Source of the DNA: JAVVHE01 sp032249695
Lineage (GTDB): Bacteria > Pseudomonadota > Alphaproteobacteria > Sphingomonadales > Sphingomonadaceae
Reading direction: 5' to 3'
Assembly (NCBI GenBank): GCA_032249695.1
Contig: JAVVHE010000001.1
Coordinates: 124,001 to 188,000 of the forward strand
Length of the DNA stretch: 64,000 nucleotides
The stretch's first letter is position 1; every line of letters begins with the position of its first letter. The notes under the pieces were generated by a model, which did no database searches, was not told where the DNA came from, and saw nothing but the letters and a program-made list of their open reading frames with translations. Positions 16,220-24,838 of the stretch are shown here, one piece after another. The translations under genes were made by a program, and so were the position numbers.

Positions 16220-17335
16220 TCAGGCGAACCAGCGCCGCAGGAACGCCTCGTAAATCCGCGTGAGTGCTTCGATATCTGCGACGGGGACATGCTCGTCGAT
16301 CTGGTGCATCGTGGCGCCGACCAGGCCCAGCTCGGCAACCGGGCACCAGCGCCGGATGAAGCGCGCGTCCGACGTGCCGCCGCTGGTCGACAACTGCGGC
16401 TGGCTGCCGGTCACCTCGGCCGCGGCGGCCGCGAGCGCATCGGTCAGCGGCCCCGGTTCGGTCACGAACGCCTCGCCGCTGCACCTCGCGCTGAGCGTAA
16501 AGGCCGGCGCATAACGCGCTGCAATCGCGCGCACATGTGCCTCCAGAGACGCGCAGCTGTGGCTGGGGTTGAAGCGGACATTGATCCGCGCCCGCGCGGT
16601 GCCGGGAATGACATTGTTCGCTCCCTCCCCCGCCTCGATGCCGGTCACCTCCAGGTTCGATGGATCGAAGCCCGGCACGCCGAAGTCGAGCGGATCGGCC
16701 TTCAGCGCGGTGACGATGCGCGCAAGCGCGGTGATCGGGTTGTCGGCGCGGTCCGGATAGGCGACATGGCCCTGCCGACCGGTGACCGTCAGCGCCATGT
16801 TGGTCGATCCGCGGCGGCCGATCTTGATCGTGTCGCCCACCCGCGCGGCGCTCGTCGGCTCGCCGGTGATCGCGGCCTCGGGCAGCAGGCCATGGTCCGC
16901 CAGCCACGGCATCAGCTTGACCGTCCCGTCCTCGGCGTCGCCCTCCTCGTCGCCGGCGATGACCAGCAGCAGTTCACCGTCGTGGCCCGCGGCGATGCTC
17001 CGGGCGGCCGCCGCCACGAAGGCTGCGATCGCACCCTTCATGTCGGCCGCGCCGCGCCCGATCAATCGGCCATCGCGCAGTTCGGCCGCGAACGGCGCAG
17101 CCGACCACTGCGCTGCGGGGCCGGAGGGCACGACGTCGGTGTGCCCCGCGAACGCCAGCCGTGCCCCATGGCCTGGCCGGTGCGCGATGAGGTTGTCGAT
17201 CGCGCCGAAGCGCAGCGGCGTGACGCGGAACCCGAGCGCGGTGAGCGCCTCGACGAGCACGGCCTGCGCGCCGTCATCGGCTGGGGTGACGCTGGCGCGC
17301 CGGATCAGCGCCTGGGCGAGCGGAAGCGGGTCCAT
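16220..17335 (-). CDS. dapE: Succinyl-diaminopimelate desuccinylase
   Basis: DapE hydrolyses N-succinyl-LL-2,6-diaminopimelate in lysine and peptidoglycan synthesis using two Zn2+. Metal-site motifs are visible: FAGHTDVVPSGP, RGAADMKGAIAAF, AGDEEGDAEDGTVKLM and ITGEPTS, with the late SGGTSDARFI and the terminal VGATMHQIDEHV histidines. The 371-residue length is normal with the start at ATG 17335 (MDPLPLAQALIRRASVTP). The longer open frame upstream is discarded because the family starts here. Confidence 0.93.
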   Translation of the reverse strand: MDPLPLAQALIRRASVTPADDGAQAVLVEALTALGFRVTPLRFGAIDNLIAHRPGHGARLAFAGHTDVVPSGPAAQWSAAPFAAELRDGRLIGRGAADMKGAIAAFVAAAARSIAAGHDGELLLVIAGDEEGDAEDGTVKLMPWLADHGLLPEAAITGEPTSAARVGDTIKIGRRGSTNMALTVTGRQGHVAYPDRADNPITALARIVTALKADPLDFGVPGFDPSNLEVTGIEAGEGANNVIPGTARARINVRFNPSHSCASLEAHVRAIAARYAPAFTLSARCSGEAFVTEPGPLTDALAAAAAEVTGSQPQLSTSGGTSDARFIRRWCPVAELGLVGATMHQIDEHVPVADIEALTRIYEAFLRRWFA

Positions 17336-17454
17336 TGCGTCCGGCCTAGCGGGCGTGGCCCCCGCGTCCAAGCCGAGGCAGCGCCGCACGTTCGGCCCCT
17401 TACGCCTTGACACGTCGCCGCCCACTCCCTTAGTCGCCTGCTCCCGCCGGCAAC

Positions 17455-17530
17455 GGCCCCTTCGTCTAGCGGTCCAGGACGTCGCCCTCTCACGGCGAAA
17501 ACACGGGTTCGAGTCCCGTAGGGGTCACCA
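17455..17530 (+). tRNA. tRNA-Glu (anticodon CTC)
   Basis: The 76-nt cloverleaf begins GGCCCCTTCGTCTAGCGGTC and has anticodon loop CTCTCAC (anticodon CTC). It carries a GGTTCGAGTCC T-arm and ends AGGGGTC-A with an encoded CCA. It reads GAG codons. Confidence 0.96.
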
Positions 17531-17559
17531 GTGCCGGAAACCGTGCCGAGCGGAGTGGA

Positions 17560-18303
17560 TCAGGCCAGCTTCGCCATCACCTCGTCGGGAATGTCGTAAT
17601 TTCCGGTGACCGATTGGACGTCATCGTCGTCGTCCAGGCTGTCGAGCAGCTTGAACAGCGTCGGCGCGGTGTCGTCCCCCACCGCGACGCTGTCGCGCGC
17701 GCGCCACCCAAGCTTGGCGCTTTCGGCTGCGCCCAGTTTGGCTTCCAGCGCGCGGGCGGCTTCGTGCAGCGCCTCGGGCGCGGTATAGATGCTGTGGCCG
17801 TCGGCGTCGGAGACGACGTCGTCGGCTCCGGCCTCAAGCGCGGCTTCGAACACCGCGTCGGCGCTGCCCGCGGCGGCCGGGTAGGCGATGATCCCGACGC
17901 GGTCGAAGCCGTGGCTGACGGAGCCGCTGGCGCCCATGTTTCCGCCGTTTTTCGCGAAGATCGCGCGCACGTTGGCAGCGGTGCGGGTGCGATTGTCGGT
18001 CAGCGTCTCAACGATGATCGATACGCCACCTGGGCCGAACCCCTCATAGCGAACCTCTTCGTAATTCTCGGCGTCTCCGCCCTGGCTCTTCTGGATCGCG
18101 CGCGCGATATTGTCCTTGGGCATGCCCTCGGTGCGTGCGGCGATGACTGCGGCGCGCAGGCGCGGATTACTTTCCGGATCGGGCAGCCCCATCTTGGCCG
18201 CGACGGTGATCTCGCGGCTCAGCTTCGAAAACAGCGCCGAGCGTTTCTTATCCTGCGCACCCTTGCGGTGCATGATATTCTTGAACTTGGAATGACCTGC
18301 CAT
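17560..18303 (-). CDS. yebC: YebC/PmpR family protein
   Basis: The start MAGHSKFKNIMHRKGAQDKK, the block GMPKDNIARAIQKSQG, YEGFGPGGVSIIVETLTDNRTRT (in pieces) and NGGNMGASGSVSHGFDRVG define the TACO1/YebC family. The 247-residue length is typical. Members were long described as transcriptional regulators; more recent work on the family links them to ribosome function at proline stretches. RuvC, its frequent neighbour, is not here. Confidence 0.92.
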   Translation of the reverse strand: MAGHSKFKNIMHRKGAQDKKRSALFSKLSREITVAAKMGLPDPESNPRLRAAVIAARTEGMPKDNIARAIQKSQGGDAENYEEVRYEGFGPGGVSIIVETLTDNRTRTAANVRAIFAKNGGNMGASGSVSHGFDRVGIIAYPAAAGSADAVFEAALEAGADDVVSDADGHSIYTAPEALHEAARALEAKLGAAESAKLGWRARDSVAVGDDTAPTLFKLLDSLDDDDDVQSVTGNYDIPDEVMAKLA

Positions 18304-18385
18304 CCCCGACGGTTAGCGCGGCCGCGGGCTGGCTGGCAACGGGTGCGAGACGGCCAATCAGGCCGCGCAGGTGCCCCAGGGCACG

Positions 18386-18700
18386 TCAGCCAGCCAAGCG
18401 CAAGGCCACGATGCCACCGACGATGAGCGCGATGCCGATCAGCCGCAGCGGGCTCGCCGCCTCGCCCAGCAGCACGATGGCGAGCACCGCGGTGCCGACC
18501 GCGCCGATGCCCGTCCACACCGCGTAGGCGGTGCCGACCGGCAGATCGCGCAACGCGCGGGCGAGCAGCGCCATCGACAGCGCCAGCGTGACTGCGAAGG
18601 CCGCGGTGGGCAGCGGGCGCCGAAGGCCATCCGAAGCCTTCAAAGCCAGCGCCCACGCGATCTCGCAGAGGCCGGCGGCGATCAGGATCGCCCATGCCAC
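18386..18700 (-). CDS. Small multidrug resistance family exporter, Gdx/SugE-type
   Basis: The 104-residue protein has four helices. The conserved membrane glutamate lies in helix 1 (AAGLCEIAWALALK), and LPVGTAYAVWTGIGAVGTA is nearly identical to the SugE/Gdx signature. That subtype exports guanidinium, while EmrE types export cationic drugs; the helix-1 context favours Gdx, but no guanidine riboswitch is recognisable upstream. SMR proteins act as dual-topology dimers in the inner membrane. Confidence 0.85.
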   Translation of the reverse strand: MAWAILIAAGLCEIAWALALKASDGLRRPLPTAAFAVTLALSMALLARALRDLPVGTAYAVWTGIGAVGTAVLAIVLLGEAASPLRLIGIALIVGGIVALRLAG

Positions 18701-18712
18701 CGGCTCCGCGCC

Positions 18713-20728
18713 CTACCAGACCGTCACACGATCCGCGGGCGCGAGATAAAGCTTGTCGCCCGGCTTCACATCGAACGCCCTGTAGAACGGATCAACATTG
18801 CGGACCGTCTGCGCGCGATAGCGATCGGGCGCGTGCGGATCGATCGTCAGCAGCTGGCGCTGGAACTCCGGCCGATATTTTGCGCGCCAGGCCTGCGCAT
18901 AGCCCAGATAGAAGCGCTGATCGCCCGTCGTGCCGTCGATGACCGGGGCGGGCTTGCCCTTCAGGCTGCGCTGATAGGCGTCATAGGCCACCTGGATGCC
19001 CACCACGTCGGCGATGTTTTCGCCGAGCGTCAGCTCGCCGTTGATGTGCGTGCCGGGAAACGGCTCGTACGAATTATACTGCGCCACCAGCCGCTTGGTC
19101 TTGGCCGCGAACCGCTCGACATCGGCCTTGGACCACCATTCCTTGAGGCGACCGTCGGCGTCGTACTTGCGGCCCTGGTCGTCGAAATGATGGCTGATCT
19201 CGTGACCGATGATGGCGCCGATTGCGCCATAGTTGACCGCGTCGTCAGCATTGGGATCGAAGAACGGCGGCTGCAGGATCGCGGCCGGGAACACGATCTC
19301 GTTCCAGGTGAAATTGGCGTAGGCGTTGATCTCCATCGGGGTCATGAACCACTCGCTGCGGTCCACCCGAGTGCCGAGCTTCTTGGCATTGCGATCGAAC
19401 TCGAACGCTACCGCGCGCACGCGGTTGCCGTAGGCGTCGTCGGGCCGGACTTCGAGCGCCGAGTAGTCGCGCCATTTAGACGGGTAGCCGATCTTCGGAT
19501 TGAACCGCGCCAGCTTGACGAGCGCCTTCTCGCGCGTGGCTGCATCGAGGAAATCGACCTTGCCAAGACGGTCCCGCATCGAGGCGAGGATGTTGCTGAC
19601 CAGCTCGTCGGCCTTGGCCTTGGTGGCAGGCGGGAAGTATTTGGCGACGTAGACTTCGCCCACGGCCTCGCCGAGCATGTCCGTGGTCTGGCGTACGCCC
19701 CGCTTCCAGCGCGGTTCGGGCTCGGGGGTGCCGTTCAGCACCTTCGAGAAATCGAATCGCTCGGCAAAGACCGCCTTTGGCAGCACCGACGCACGCGCGC
19801 CGATCGTCTTGAACGCCAGATAGGCCTTCACCGTATCGAGCGGCGCTGCACCCAGCACCTTCATCTCGCCCGCGATCGCGCTCGGCTGGCTGACGATCAG
19901 GCTGCCCGAGCGGTCGAGCCCGGTCGCATCGAAGAACGCGCGCCAGTCGAAGCCCGGGTTCTCATCGATGATCTGCTGAACCGTGCGGAGGTTATAGGTC
20001 TTGTCGGCGTCGCGGCTCTCAACGCGCGTCCAGTGCACGCGCGCGAACTGCTCCTCCATCGCGTAGATCTTAGCAGCATTTCCCTCCGGATCGGGATAGC
20101 CCGCCAGTTTCAGCATCGACGCGATGTGCGTCTTGTAGCGCTCGCGCGCCTTTGCGAAGGACGGGTTGTCGACCAGATAGTAATCGCGGTCCGGCAGCCC
20201 CAGTCCGCCCTGCCCAAGCGTCGGGCGATAGGTATCGGGGTCTTTGTCGTCTACGTTCACGAAGATGCCGAACGGGGTTGGCACGCCAGTCCGTGCCAGC
20301 CGTCCGATCGCGCTCGCCAAGGAGTTCCGATCACGGATCTGGTCGATCTGGGCGATCTCGGCTTTGACCGGGGCCATGCCCCGCGCCTCGATCGCAGCCT
20401 CGTCAGTGAAGGCGCGGTAATAATCCGCGGCCTTATGCGCGTTGCTGCCCGGCGCGGCCTGTGCGGCTTCGGTTTCCAGGATGGTGCGCGAGCGTTCGAT
20501 CGACAGATCGTCGAGCACCACGAACGCGCCCACGCCCGGCTTGTCGGAGGGGAACGGCGTCGCCTTGTCCCAGCCGCCGTTCGCATAGCCGAAGAAATCG
20601 TCGCCGGGCTTGATCGAGCGGTCCATGCCAGCGCTATCGAAGCCGAAATCACCATATTTGGGCGCTGCTGCGGTCAGCGCGGCGATGGCCGCGACCCCGA
20701 GCGCGAGACGGGCAAACGTGAAGCGCAT
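18713..20728 (-). CDS. M13 family zinc metallopeptidase (neprilysin-like), copy A
   Basis: This exported M13 endopeptidase (671 residues) has a signal peptide (MRFTFARLALGVAAIAALTA). The large helical N-domain and the C-terminal catalytic domain carry NAYANFTWNEIVFPAAILQPPFF, the zinc site GHEISHHFDDQGRKYD (HExxH) and the third ligand glutamate in LGENIADVVG. The terminal RNVDPFYRAFDVKPGDKLYL ends with VW, as in the family. GGGAGGG lies 11 nt before the ATG at 20728. It is a close paralogue of the gene just upstream (20793-22844), implying tandem duplication. It would degrade peptides in the periplasm or on the surface. Confidence 0.88.
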   Translation of the reverse strand: MRFTFARLALGVAAIAALTAAAPKYGDFGFDSAGMDRSIKPGDDFFGYANGGWDKATPFPSDKPGVGAFVVLDDLSIERSRTILETEAAQAAPGSNAHKAADYYRAFTDEAAIEARGMAPVKAEIAQIDQIRDRNSLASAIGRLARTGVPTPFGIFVNVDDKDPDTYRPTLGQGGLGLPDRDYYLVDNPSFAKARERYKTHIASMLKLAGYPDPEGNAAKIYAMEEQFARVHWTRVESRDADKTYNLRTVQQIIDENPGFDWRAFFDATGLDRSGSLIVSQPSAIAGEMKVLGAAPLDTVKAYLAFKTIGARASVLPKAVFAERFDFSKVLNGTPEPEPRWKRGVRQTTDMLGEAVGEVYVAKYFPPATKAKADELVSNILASMRDRLGKVDFLDAATREKALVKLARFNPKIGYPSKWRDYSALEVRPDDAYGNRVRAVAFEFDRNAKKLGTRVDRSEWFMTPMEINAYANFTWNEIVFPAAILQPPFFDPNADDAVNYGAIGAIIGHEISHHFDDQGRKYDADGRLKEWWSKADVERFAAKTKRLVAQYNSYEPFPGTHINGELTLGENIADVVGIQVAYDAYQRSLKGKPAPVIDGTTGDQRFYLGYAQAWRAKYRPEFQRQLLTIDPHAPDRYRAQTVRNVDPFYRAFDVKPGDKLYLAPADRVTVW

Positions 20729-20792
20729 GACTTTCAAAACCCTCCCGTAAAAACAAACGAGGCGAGGCTCTCCGCTCCGCCCCGTAATCAGG

Positions 20793-22844
20793 TCACCAAA
20801 CGCGCGCGCGCTTGTCGGGCGCAAGATAAAGCTTGTCGCCCGGTCTCACATCGAACGCATCGTACCAGGCATCGATATTGCGCACGACGTATGGGCGGAA
20901 GTGCCCCGGCGTATGCGGATCGGTCGTCAACTGCTGCAACAGCGCCGCATCGCGATATTTGTTGCGCCACACCTGCGCGAAGGCGAGGAAGAAGCGCTGA
21001 TCGCCCGTCAGACCGTCGAGCACCGGGGCGGGCTTGCCGTTGAGACTGCGCTTGTAGGCATCGTAGGCAATGGTGATGCCCGCGAGATCGCCGATATTTT
21101 CGCCGAGCGTCAGCCCGCCGTTGACCTTGCTGCCCGGCAGCGGCTCGTAGGCGCCGTATTGGGCGACGACCTGATCGGTCCGCTGTTTGAAGCGCTCGAT
21201 ATCCTCCTTGGTCCACCAGTCGGAGAGCGCGCCGGTCTTGTCGTACTTGCTGCCCTGGTCGTCGAAATGGTGGCTGATCTCGTGGCCGATCACCGCGCCG
21301 ATCGCGCCGTAGTTGACCGCCGGGTCAGCGTTCGGATCGAAGAAGGGCGGCTGCAGGATCGCGGCGGGGAAGACAATCTCGTTCCACGTCGGGTTGGCGT
21401 AGGCGTTCACCGTCATCGGGGTCATGCCCCATTCGGTCCGATCGATCGGCTTGCCGAGCTTGGCGACATTGCGCGCGAACTCGAACTCGGTCGCACGGAG
21501 TGCATTGCCGAGCGCATCACCTTGGCGGACTTCCAGCGCCGAATAGTCGCGCCATTTCGATGGATAGCCGATCTTGGGCGTGAAGGCGGCGAGCTTGGCG
21601 CGCGCCTTTTCCTTGGTTTCGGGCGCCATCCAACTGAGATTTTGCAGGCGCGCGTCCATCGCGGCAAGAATGTTGCGGACGAGTTCGTCCATCTTCGCTT
21701 TGGTCTCGGGCGTGAAATACTTCGCGACATACAGCTGGCCGACAGCCTCGCCCATCGCGCCGTTGGTCAGCTCCACCGCGCGCTTCCAGCGCGGTGCAAG
21801 TTCTGGCGTGCCCGAAAGCACCCGGCCGTTGAACGCGAAACCTTCGTCGACGAACGACTTGGGCAGGAACGGCGCGGCTCGGGCGATCGCGCGGAAGGTC
21901 AGGTAGTCCTTCCAAGTCTCGACCGGCTCGGACGCCAGCAGCGCGACCTCGCCCTTCACCGCACTCGTCTGGCTGACGATTACCCGCGTCTGGCTGTCGA
22001 CGCCCGCCGCGCGCATGAACAGCTGCCAGTTCAGACCCGGATAGGCGTTCGCAAGCTCGGCCGTCGCGATCGGATTGTACCGCTTCTCGGCCTGGCGGCT
22101 TTGGACGCGGTCCCAATGGACTTCGGCGATTTTCTTCTCAAGCTCGTAGATGCGCGCCGCCTTTGCGTCGGCATCGGATATGCCCGCAAGCGTCAGCATC
22201 TTCGCCACATGGGCGCGATATTTGGCAGCCGTATCGGCGAACTTGGCGTCCGCTTTCAGATAATAGTCGCGATCGGGCATGCCGAGGCCGCCCTGCGAGA
22301 TCGACACCGCCATCACGCCCGGCTGCTTGGCATCCTGGCTGATGCCGAGATTGATCGGCGATCCCAGCCGCGTCCGCTGCGCGCGGCCCAGATAGCGCGC
22401 GAGATCATCACGATCGCGGATCGCGTCGATGTCCGCCAGCAGCGGCTTCAGCGGCGCGGTGCCCTTCGCTTCGATTGCGGCCTCGTCGGCATAGGTCGCA
22501 TAATAGGTGCCCGCCTTGCGGCTGACCTCGTCTGTAGGGTTGGCCGCGGCCTGCTCGAGGATCTCGCGGCTGCGCTTCAGGCTGAGCTCGGACAGCTCGA
22601 CGAACATGCCCCAGCTCGATCGGTCGGCGGGAATCGAGAGCTTTTCAAGATACTGGCCATTGGCGAACCGAACGAAGTCGTCGCCGGGCTTGACCGATCG
22701 GTCCATGCCCGCGGTGTCAAAGCCGAAGCTGCCGATCTGCGGTCGGCTGGGGTTGCCGGGCGCGGCCGTCGTCACCGGCGCGGCGGCGGTCATGGCGAAT
22801 GCGGCACCGGCAAGCAGCCAGGCGCGGATCGTCCGAGTTCCCAT
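20793..22844 (-). CDS. M13 family zinc metallopeptidase (neprilysin-like), copy B
   Basis: The 683-residue exported M13 peptidase has signal peptide MGTRTIRAWLLAGAAFAMTA, the FDTAGMDRSVKPGDDF start of the mature domain, the NAYANPTWNEIVFPAA substrate motif, HExxH in GHEISHHFDDQGSKYD and the third zinc ligand in LGENIGDLAG. It ends DKRARVW. It lies 64 bp upstream of copy A on the same strand, and the two share architecture and most motifs throughout. Either different peptide specificities or simple gene dosage could explain keeping both. Confidence 0.88.
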   Translation of the reverse strand: MGTRTIRAWLLAGAAFAMTAAAPVTTAAPGNPSRPQIGSFGFDTAGMDRSVKPGDDFVRFANGQYLEKLSIPADRSSWGMFVELSELSLKRSREILEQAAANPTDEVSRKAGTYYATYADEAAIEAKGTAPLKPLLADIDAIRDRDDLARYLGRAQRTRLGSPINLGISQDAKQPGVMAVSISQGGLGMPDRDYYLKADAKFADTAAKYRAHVAKMLTLAGISDADAKAARIYELEKKIAEVHWDRVQSRQAEKRYNPIATAELANAYPGLNWQLFMRAAGVDSQTRVIVSQTSAVKGEVALLASEPVETWKDYLTFRAIARAAPFLPKSFVDEGFAFNGRVLSGTPELAPRWKRAVELTNGAMGEAVGQLYVAKYFTPETKAKMDELVRNILAAMDARLQNLSWMAPETKEKARAKLAAFTPKIGYPSKWRDYSALEVRQGDALGNALRATEFEFARNVAKLGKPIDRTEWGMTPMTVNAYANPTWNEIVFPAAILQPPFFDPNADPAVNYGAIGAVIGHEISHHFDDQGSKYDKTGALSDWWTKEDIERFKQRTDQVVAQYGAYEPLPGSKVNGGLTLGENIGDLAGITIAYDAYKRSLNGKPAPVLDGLTGDQRFFLAFAQVWRNKYRDAALLQQLTTDPHTPGHFRPYVVRNIDAWYDAFDVRPGDKLYLAPDKRARVW

Positions 22845-22949
22845 GCGATCAGTCCCTCACGATTGTTCGATCGTTCACTTGAGGGCCGACGGTTAGCGCG
22901 GCACCGCAGTCAGGGAAAGCGCCCCTCTCGACGAACGCCATCCGTCCGA

Positions 22950-24257
22950 TCAGCCGGGCTCGGCCACCTCTTGCGGCGCGTCGAGCAACCCCTCCCATTT
23001 CGCGATCACGGTCGTCGCCACCGCGTTGCCGACGACGTTGGTTGCAGTGCGGCCCATATCTAGGAACTGGTCGATCCCCAGGATCAGCAGCAATGCAGCC
23101 TCCGGGATACCGAACATGCCGATGGTCGCCGCGATCACCACCAGCGATGCGCGCGGCACCGATGCAATTCCCTTGGAGCTGACGAGGAGCACAAGCAGCA
23201 TCGTCACCTGCTGCCCAAGGCTGAGATGTACGCCATACACTTCGGCGATGAACAGCGATGCATAAGTCGTGTACATCATCGATCCGTCGAGATTGAACGA
23301 ATAGCCAAGCGGCAGCACGAAGCCCGCGATGCGGCGCGGCACGCCGAATCGCTCAAGGCTCTCCAGCAGGCGCGGGAAGGCCGCCTCTGACGAGGCCGTC
23401 GAAAACGCGATCAGGAACGGCTGCTCGATGAACTTGGGCAGTGCCAGAATACGGCGACCCGCGACGATGTAGCCAGCGGCGAACAGCACGATCCACAGCA
23501 CCAGCAGCCCAGCGTAGAAGCTCGCCATAAAGCGCCCGAACGTGATGAGGATGCCCGGCCCCTCGGTCGCGATCGAGGCGGCCATTGCCGAGAACACCGC
23601 GAACGGCGCCACCCACATCACATAGCCGGTGACCTTCAGCATCACCTGCATCAGCGCATCGAGAGCGCGGGTCAGCGGCGCACCGACCTCGCCGATATTG
23701 GCGAGCGCCACGCCGAAGAAGCTGGCAAACACGACGATCGGCAGCACCTCGTTCTTCGCCATCGCGTCGAGAATCGACGTCGGTACGAGGTGCGTCACGA
23801 ACTCCTTCAGATCGAATTTCGCCTTGGCGAGGCCCGCGCTCTCGCCTGCCGAGGGCAGTGGCAAGCGCAGGCCCGCTCCGGGATCAAACAAATGCACGAG
23901 CGCAAGGCCGAGCGTGAGGCTGACGAGGCTGGCGGCGAGGAACCACAGCAGCGTCCGCACGCCGATGCGCCCCAGCGCGGTCGTGTCGCCCATATGCGCG
24001 ATGCCCGCGACCAGCGTCGCGAATACCAGAGGTGCGATAATCATCTTGATGAGCCGCAGGAACACCGCGGTGATGATGCCCAGATAGCCAGCCACCACCT
24101 TCTGCTCGGCGGGCGCGAGCACCTGGTTCAGCGCGATGCCGAGCGCGATGCCCGTGACAAGGCCGATGAGGATGAGGGTGGTCAGGCGCTTGGCCAAGAT
24201 GGGCTCCAGCAAGGGCGAAGGCGCGCGCTTGGTCCGGGGCTGAGGCAGCGCTGTCAA
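22950..24257 (-). CDS. Dicarboxylate/amino acid:cation symporter (DAACS family)
   Basis: The 435-residue transporter of the GltP/DctA family has eight transmembrane helices plus two re-entrant loops. Signature parts are the serine-rich AFSTASSEAAFPRLLESLERFGVP, GYSFNLDGSMMYTTYASLFIAEVYG, and the NVVGNAVATTVIAKWEG segment near the C-terminus that contains the substrate-binding Asn region. It would import C4-dicarboxylates or acidic amino acids with H+ or Na+. The substrate is not resolved from the sequence. A palindromic candidate stress promoter lies upstream but points away from it. Confidence 0.88.
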   Translation of the reverse strand: MTALPQPRTKRAPSPLLEPILAKRLTTLILIGLVTGIALGIALNQVLAPAEQKVVAGYLGIITAVFLRLIKMIIAPLVFATLVAGIAHMGDTTALGRIGVRTLLWFLAASLVSLTLGLALVHLFDPGAGLRLPLPSAGESAGLAKAKFDLKEFVTHLVPTSILDAMAKNEVLPIVVFASFFGVALANIGEVGAPLTRALDALMQVMLKVTGYVMWVAPFAVFSAMAASIATEGPGILITFGRFMASFYAGLLVLWIVLFAAGYIVAGRRILALPKFIEQPFLIAFSTASSEAAFPRLLESLERFGVPRRIAGFVLPLGYSFNLDGSMMYTTYASLFIAEVYGVHLSLGQQVTMLLVLLVSSKGIASVPRASLVVIAATIGMFGIPEAALLLILGIDQFLDMGRTATNVVGNAVATTVIAKWEGLLDAPQEVAEPG

Positions 24258-24265
24258 GCGGACGC

Positions 24266-24290
24266 GGAACGGAACGTGTTCCGCCGGGTT
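24266..24290 (+). promoter_or_regulatory. EcfG-like promoter upstream of 25-residue membrane peptide
   Basis: GGAAC (24266-24270), 16 bp, then GGTT (24287-24290) matches the EcfG consensus with one mismatch in the -10 element. GGAACGTGTTCC at 24271-24282 is an overlapping inverted repeat. Transcription would begin about 30 nt before the small ORF at 24327. Confidence 0.35.
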
Positions 24291-24326
24291 GTGACGGGCA
24301 GAGATCGCCTAGACGGAGAATTTCAG

Positions 24327-24404
24327 ATGCGCGGTGGTTTACTTTGGCTCATTGGGATCCCGATCCCGATCATCATCCTGCTCTACGTGTTTCACGTAAT
24401 CTGA
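24327..24404 (+). CDS. 25-residue hydrophobic membrane peptide
   Basis: The frame encodes one hydrophobic helix (GGLLWLIGIPIPIIILLYVF, then HVI). ACGGAG lies 9 nt before the ATG. The Pro-Ile-Pro core and tiny size resemble small conserved hydrophobic proteins common in sphingomonads, but no function is known to me. It ends 22 bp before the convergent DUF3617-like gene. Support is the ribosome site, the start/stop pair, the hydrophobicity and the possible stress promoter. Confidence 0.55.
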   Translation: MRGGLLWLIGIPIPIIILLYVFHVI

Positions 24405-24425
24405 TCTGGGAGGTGTGGAGCAGCT

Positions 24426-24788
24426 CTACTTGGCGCTTCCCGTCTGGCCCTCGCACTGGCCGACCCAGCGGCTTTCGATGCCGACTCGCCCGCGGCGGCC
24501 CGATCCGTCTACTCCCGGCACATCGGACGTGCGCGTAAAGCGCTCGACGGGGTCGCCCTCCCACCGGAAGCCGACTTTGTAATCCGATCCGTCGGGCAAC
24601 ATGCACTTGTACCGCGCCTCTCGGCCGCTGCCCTTCACGCGCCCACACGGTAGCCGGTTCTGGTCCTCGCCCCACAGCGGCGTAGCGGGGCGGCAGACAC
24701 GCTCCCTGTCGGTCTCCCACAGGCCCGGTTTCAGCACGGGCACGGGCACGGACGCGGTCGCTGCCGCCAGCACGATCATGAGAACCAT
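24426..24788 (-). CDS. Small secreted protein, DUF3617-like
   Basis: The 120-residue protein has a short signal peptide (MVLMIVLAAATASVPVPV) followed by LKPGLWETDRERVC, the start typical of DUF3617 periplasmic proteins. Four cysteines in the mature part (RVCRP, LPCGR, YKCMLP, GQCEG) suggest disulfides. It is shorter than most members. Function is unknown. Confidence 0.55.
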   Translation of the reverse strand: MVLMIVLAAATASVPVPVLKPGLWETDRERVCRPATPLWGEDQNRLPCGRVKGSGREARYKCMLPDGSDYKVGFRWEGDPVERFTRTSDVPGVDGSGRRGRVGIESRWVGQCEGQTGSAK

Positions 24789-24838
24789 CGCTAAGGTTTA
24801 AAGCGCGGGCGCTTACACCAACCTTAAGCCCGGCCGTG

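Noticed and set aside
16060..16263. 67-codon frame starting at GTG 16060 over the anti-16S site
   Set aside because: Its start lies inside the ribosome-pairing bases and it runs through the terminator hairpin into dapE; the 16068 frame has correct spacing.
18371..21043. Very long plus-strand open frame (about 890 codons) opposite the SMR and M13 genes
   Set aside because: It mirrors the codon pattern of the minus-strand genes in GC-rich DNA, has no recognisable motif and is Arg/Ala/His-rich, typical of antisense shadows.
20901..23063. 720-codon plus-strand open frame opposite M13 copy B
   Set aside because: Antisense shadow of a confidently identified gene; no ribosome site or domain.
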